This document shows positions 29,043-32,042 of a DNA stretch of 32,042 nucleotides, piece after piece. The notes below the pieces were generated by a model that saw only the letters and a list, made by a program, of their open reading frames with translations, ran no database searches and was not told the origin of the DNA. Every line of letters begins with the position of its first letter. Positions within the stretch are counted from its first letter, which is position 1. The stretch comes from Usnea hakonensis (Eukaryota; Ascomycota; Lecanoromycetes; Lecanorales; Parmeliaceae): contig BLJB01000083.1 in the NCBI GenBank assembly GCA_013423325.1, positions 1 to 32,042 on the forward strand. Reading direction: 5' to 3'. A program made the position numbers and the translations under genes.

Positions 29043-30758
29043 TCTTGGCTCGCCTTGGCTTCGCTTCGCTCATCTATCTCGATGAGTATGCTTTGGAATA
29101 GAGCTGCAGATCTCATCCACTCAAAACCTTGCCCCAGAATTGATTGAATGAATAACTGCAGTAACGACAGACGGAAAGAATTGATTGAATCGCCAATATG
29201 CTCTGGCCCAGGACAGAAGGTCTTGACGACGAGTCCCCGTGTGGCATTGGAAATCAGACGGAGAGAAAGGAGTGGGTGGAGTCGAGAGAGAAGAGACCAA
29301 CGGGAAGACTACTTTAGATGGCCATGGGCATGGCTATCTGTGCCACCCCTGAGACGCTTTGGCATCAAAGATTGGCATACGTGCATCATCCGCTTCCCCT
29401 TTCCAGCCAATCATGGCTTTCCAGCTCATTTTTCCCCAGCTTTCCTTCATACACTAGCAGCTTTCTCCGGTACTAGGTACCTATCAGCATCTTTGCCAGA
29501 CCTCTTCTTTGCCCTTCCCAGGACTTGCACCATCGAGAGATCGGCCACCTTGCCCAGTTGTTTGGACTCGGCATGAGCCGGGTCGGTGCGGGGAGGACAA
29601 GTACATTATGCAACAGGCCGAAATGGGATGTCCGACTTCGCCAAGAATACACAACTGAGGCATTATTATTACTCTACAATCTGTCGAATGCCACGCACTA
29701 TTGTGTGTGGGGAGGATTTCTGCACTTTTTGGCCCTGCCTTGTTAAGAACTAAGAATTGGATACATCTAAAGCTGGGATCGTCACGGCGCCTAACGCGAT
29801 CTGGGTTAAGATGAGTCCTTCACATACACACTAGCAGATCTTTTTGATCAAGCAGTGGGTTTACTGACAGTGAGATGCGACATCCAAGGAGATATGCCCC
29901 AAAGCCAATATGAACGATACGTGAGGCATGAGTCCTGACGTTAGTTGATCTTCCCTCTAGATTCTGTTCATCCCAAGAATCAGAGCTAAATCCGGAGAAT
30001 TGATTTGAAGGAGTCTAAATACTCTAGGAGAAGCTATGAAAATTGAAAATTCCGACTCGCATACATGCTCCCTGCACACTCATCTACATACACACACCTC
30101 GTGACTGACATCCGACTCCCAGAGAAATAGTGTGCATATACCTGCTTTTGGGCTTTTGGAGCGCTTGTCTTATGTCCGTTTCGGGCAGCCCTTTTTTAAT
30201 CTCGAAACGAACAAACATTCCCGTCTAATCGTCTGTTGCATCTTCTCGGACAAAGTTTCTTCAGTGTGCGCCAGGCTCTCAAGTGTATATGACGTGTGCA
30301 TATAGCCAAGAGGGTCACCTTGGACGGTTCAGCTGATGGTTAGGTCACATTGTCGGCTACCATACAGAGAGCCATGGATCAAATTTCCGTTCGTGCACCA
30401 TGTCCAAGTGTCCTTAGACTAGCGTCGAAGCAGTGTTTGACCAACCGCATTTACCCACATATCCTGGCCGCTAGTACTAATTTTCGGGGCTGATACCCAT
30501 CATCGCGACACTGGTTCGGCTTAGCCTCCCAGGATCCTCACAACATCAAAAATTCACTTCAAGTTGATGAATAACGAGCGATATTCCTTGGGCAAATGTT
30601 GGAATGCATTAGGTGTTTGAAGGAGTGGAGGAGCCGGGCCTAAACAGACCTCCGAAAAGTCCGGACTGCGATCGGATCTTCCACACAAATTAAATTGTAA
30701 TTTACGCAGAGTGAAAAGCACGAATGAGTAAGGTAGTGATCGACGCCCATCTTCCGCT

Positions 30759-31762
30759 TCATATTATGCCTGGTATAACAGCCTTCCGACTCCCTATCTT
30801 ATCTTTTCCAAATCTTTCAATGTACCACTGCTTGCCAGAAAGAGCTCTCGGCAGCATGGCGGTTATCTCGTTGACTAAAAATGACCTCGCAGGCACACAT
30901 GCCAACCCCCCCACCATCCAGAATCCACCCCACTCAACCCATTCGCAGAGGTAATGCGGAAATAGCACAGAGCGAAAGAGGCCGTTCTCGGGAACCATGT
31001 ACACCTTGTCGACGCTTTTCCCGTTTGCCTTCTCGCCCTTCTCTTCCTGCTTCCTCTTTTGATTCCGTGCTGCAGCCCTCCTGATCTCGCGCAGCTCATC
31101 GTCGTGATACATGTTACCTAAGAGACCGATCCCAAAGATCATCAAGCCGAGTTCCACCCTCATTGCTGAGCCGGTCCATTCCTCTTTTGTGGTGGGCCCG
31201 TATCCGCCAAGCCAGCCCCCAATGCAAGTGGCGTTTATCAATTGGAAACTGAGCGCCGAAGCCCAGACTGAAATGTGGATGGGTGACATTGACGGGTTCA
31301 GGAACAATGGCGAAATAAGGGCGCGGTAGGTGTAGTGAATTGTCTTGGAAACGCAAGATAATAAGCAACATGGTTTTAAAAGGCGCAGTGACAAAATTTC
31401 CAGGCCATAGGCTGGGACTCACAAATAAAGCCGCCATGGTCCAATTTATGAAGGGGAGACTCTCAATTCCCTCCTGCTTTGGCAGAGAGTACATCAAATA
31501 CAGAAGAGTCATGAAGCCTGGCGCCTCCATAGTAGCCCATCCAATCCTGCCGGGAACATTGAAAGTCGACGTGGTCGAGGTCTTGCCCATAGGATAGTAA
31601 TTGGAGAACCATTGGTATAGAGTGAACTGCGTGGCTTGGATTAGTGGATGGCATTCAACCATTGCGGATAGCATAACATACGACGGGGAAGAATTGCCAG
31701 AGGAATGTGAGGAGTTCCCAATGCTCGCGAGAGGGGGGGCACCAAGTTGGTATGATGGCCAT
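30759..31762 (-). CDS. 3-oxo-5-alpha-steroid 4-dehydrogenase (steroid 5-alpha-reductase) family membrane enzyme
   Basis: Family members use NADPH to reduce a carbon-carbon double bond next to a ketone, in the ER membrane. Exons are 31762-31682, 31626-31423 and 31343-30759; introns are 55 and 79 nt, all phase 0; 289 aa. Family landmarks in order: RIGWATMEAP (about residues 51-60), FTIHYTYRALISPLF formed across the second junction, the DKVYMVPENGLFRSVLFPHYLCEWVEWGGF block, and the C-terminal QWYIERFGKDKIGSRKAVIPG motif. Several membrane spans are visible. The middle region, with HYTYR and the GLF/EW block, resembles SRD5A1/DET2 rather than the polyprenol reductase Dfg10 or the enoyl reductase Tsc13. 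A Lys/Glu-rich loop (around RNQKRKQEEKGEKANGK) is inserted before the conserved block. The natural substrate in fungi is not known to me. Start chosen at the ATG that gives MAIIPTW and a clean first splice. Confidence 0.9.
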
Positions 31763-32042
31763 GGTGTTTGTTGATGACCTCGCGCTTATCGTCTAGCGAT
31801 GTATATATAGAAGAAGACGGAATATTGATAGGGAGTCAATGAAGTATCAATGGCTTTTCGATTATTTGTTTACGAGGGGAGTGAAGTTTGCCAATAAAGA
31901 AGACATCATTATTGCAGCTGGCGACAGCAATGTCGGCACAACAGCTTAGGGTTAGGCTGATGAGCCCTATTAGTAATCGAGGGATGCTTTTAAACCTCAG
32001 CCAATGCTAAAAAAATTACCATTAGCGTGTAATACGGGTGGC
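31763..32042. promoter_or_regulatory. Upstream region of the reductase gene
   Basis: The last 280 bases should contain the reductase promoter and leader. No further gene is visible before the window edge. Confidence 0.45.

Larger units (their letters stand above)
27319..30758. other. 3.4 kb gap with low-complexity, palindromic and G-rich DNA
   Basis: The left end should hold the kinase promoter and leader; the right end is the 3' flank of the reductase gene. A 119-codon plus-strand frame (27474-27833) starts 155 bases from the kinase ATG but has no recognisable domain and is not called. From 28.2 to 29.1 kb the sequence is visibly unlike its surroundings: AT-rich patches, G runs (28247-28261, 28373-28389), a C run at 28440-28446, a short AAT tract (about 28453-28469), tandem CTTGC, TCTAAATCA-type repeats (28944-28968) and nested palindromes. 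No transposase, reverse transcriptase, tRNA or other gene was recognised. From 29.1 to 30.7 kb nothing stands out. Confidence 0.45.

Noticed and set aside
29148..29576. 142-codon plus-strand frame
   Set aside because: Arg/Ser/Pro-rich translation without domain features; no intron or neighbouring exon that would extend it.
1..32042. tRNA genes, rRNA, CRISPR arrays, NRPS/PKS or NLR-type genes
   Set aside because: Both strands were scanned by eye for tRNA T-loop sequences, repeat-spacer patterns and hallmark motifs; none was found. A covariance-model search would be the decisive test for tRNA and other structured RNAs.

Overview
The window comes from the nuclear genome of a filamentous ascomycete (Pezizomycotina). 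The evidence is ten protein genes with many short spliceosomal introns (48-82 nt, GT..AG, with CTAAC/CTGAC/CTAAT-like branch sites), fungal-type protein families (Crz1, Ufd2, Ima1, Ecm25-type RhoGAP, Aim19-like), and no operon structure. I cannot name the class with confidence. No rRNA, tRNA, CRISPR array, intact transposon or secondary-metabolite cluster was seen.

Layout, left to right: crz1, a calcineurin-responsive C2H2 transcription factor (minus, 3096-795); a kelch-repeat single-pass membrane protein (minus, 7754-4959, 5' end unresolved); ufd2, a U-box E4 ubiquitin ligase (minus, six exons, 12212-8676); an Hlj1-type ER membrane J-protein (minus, 13853-12661); a small Aim19-like membrane protein (plus, 14200-14683); an Ecm25-type CRAL-TRIO/RhoGAP protein (minus, 17055-15034); ima1, an inner nuclear membrane protein (minus, 21206-18679); alg14, a subunit of the UDP-GlcNAc transferase (plus, 21588-22438); a CaMKK/SNF1-activating kinase of the Ssp1/Sak1 group (minus, 27318-23329); a 3.4 kb low-complexity gap; and a steroid 5-alpha-reductase family protein (minus, 31762-30759).

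All exon models except the kelch start were built by hand. In every multi-exon model the summed exon length is a multiple of three and the spliced reading frame matches the family across each junction. Two junctions deserve attention. One ufd2 intron is 57 nt with no in-frame stop, so it looks like coding sequence inside the U-box. An apparent frameshift in ufd2 near 11.3-11.4 kb is fully explained by a 53-nt intron.

Functionally this is an ordinary housekeeping region. Two themes are visible. Five of the ten genes act at the ER or nuclear envelope (Ufd2, Hlj1-like, Alg14, Ima1, 5-alpha-reductase), and ufd2 sits directly downstream of the J-protein gene on the same strand, both linked to ER-associated degradation. 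Crz1 and the CaMKK-like kinase are both associated with calcium signalling, but they are 20 kb apart and the co-location may be chance. I did not find a convincing undescribed system. The most useful leads are the cryptic in-frame intron of ufd2, the unresolved kelch 5' end, the 200-residue insert in the kinase domain, and the low-complexity and palindromic gap at 28.2-29.1 kb.
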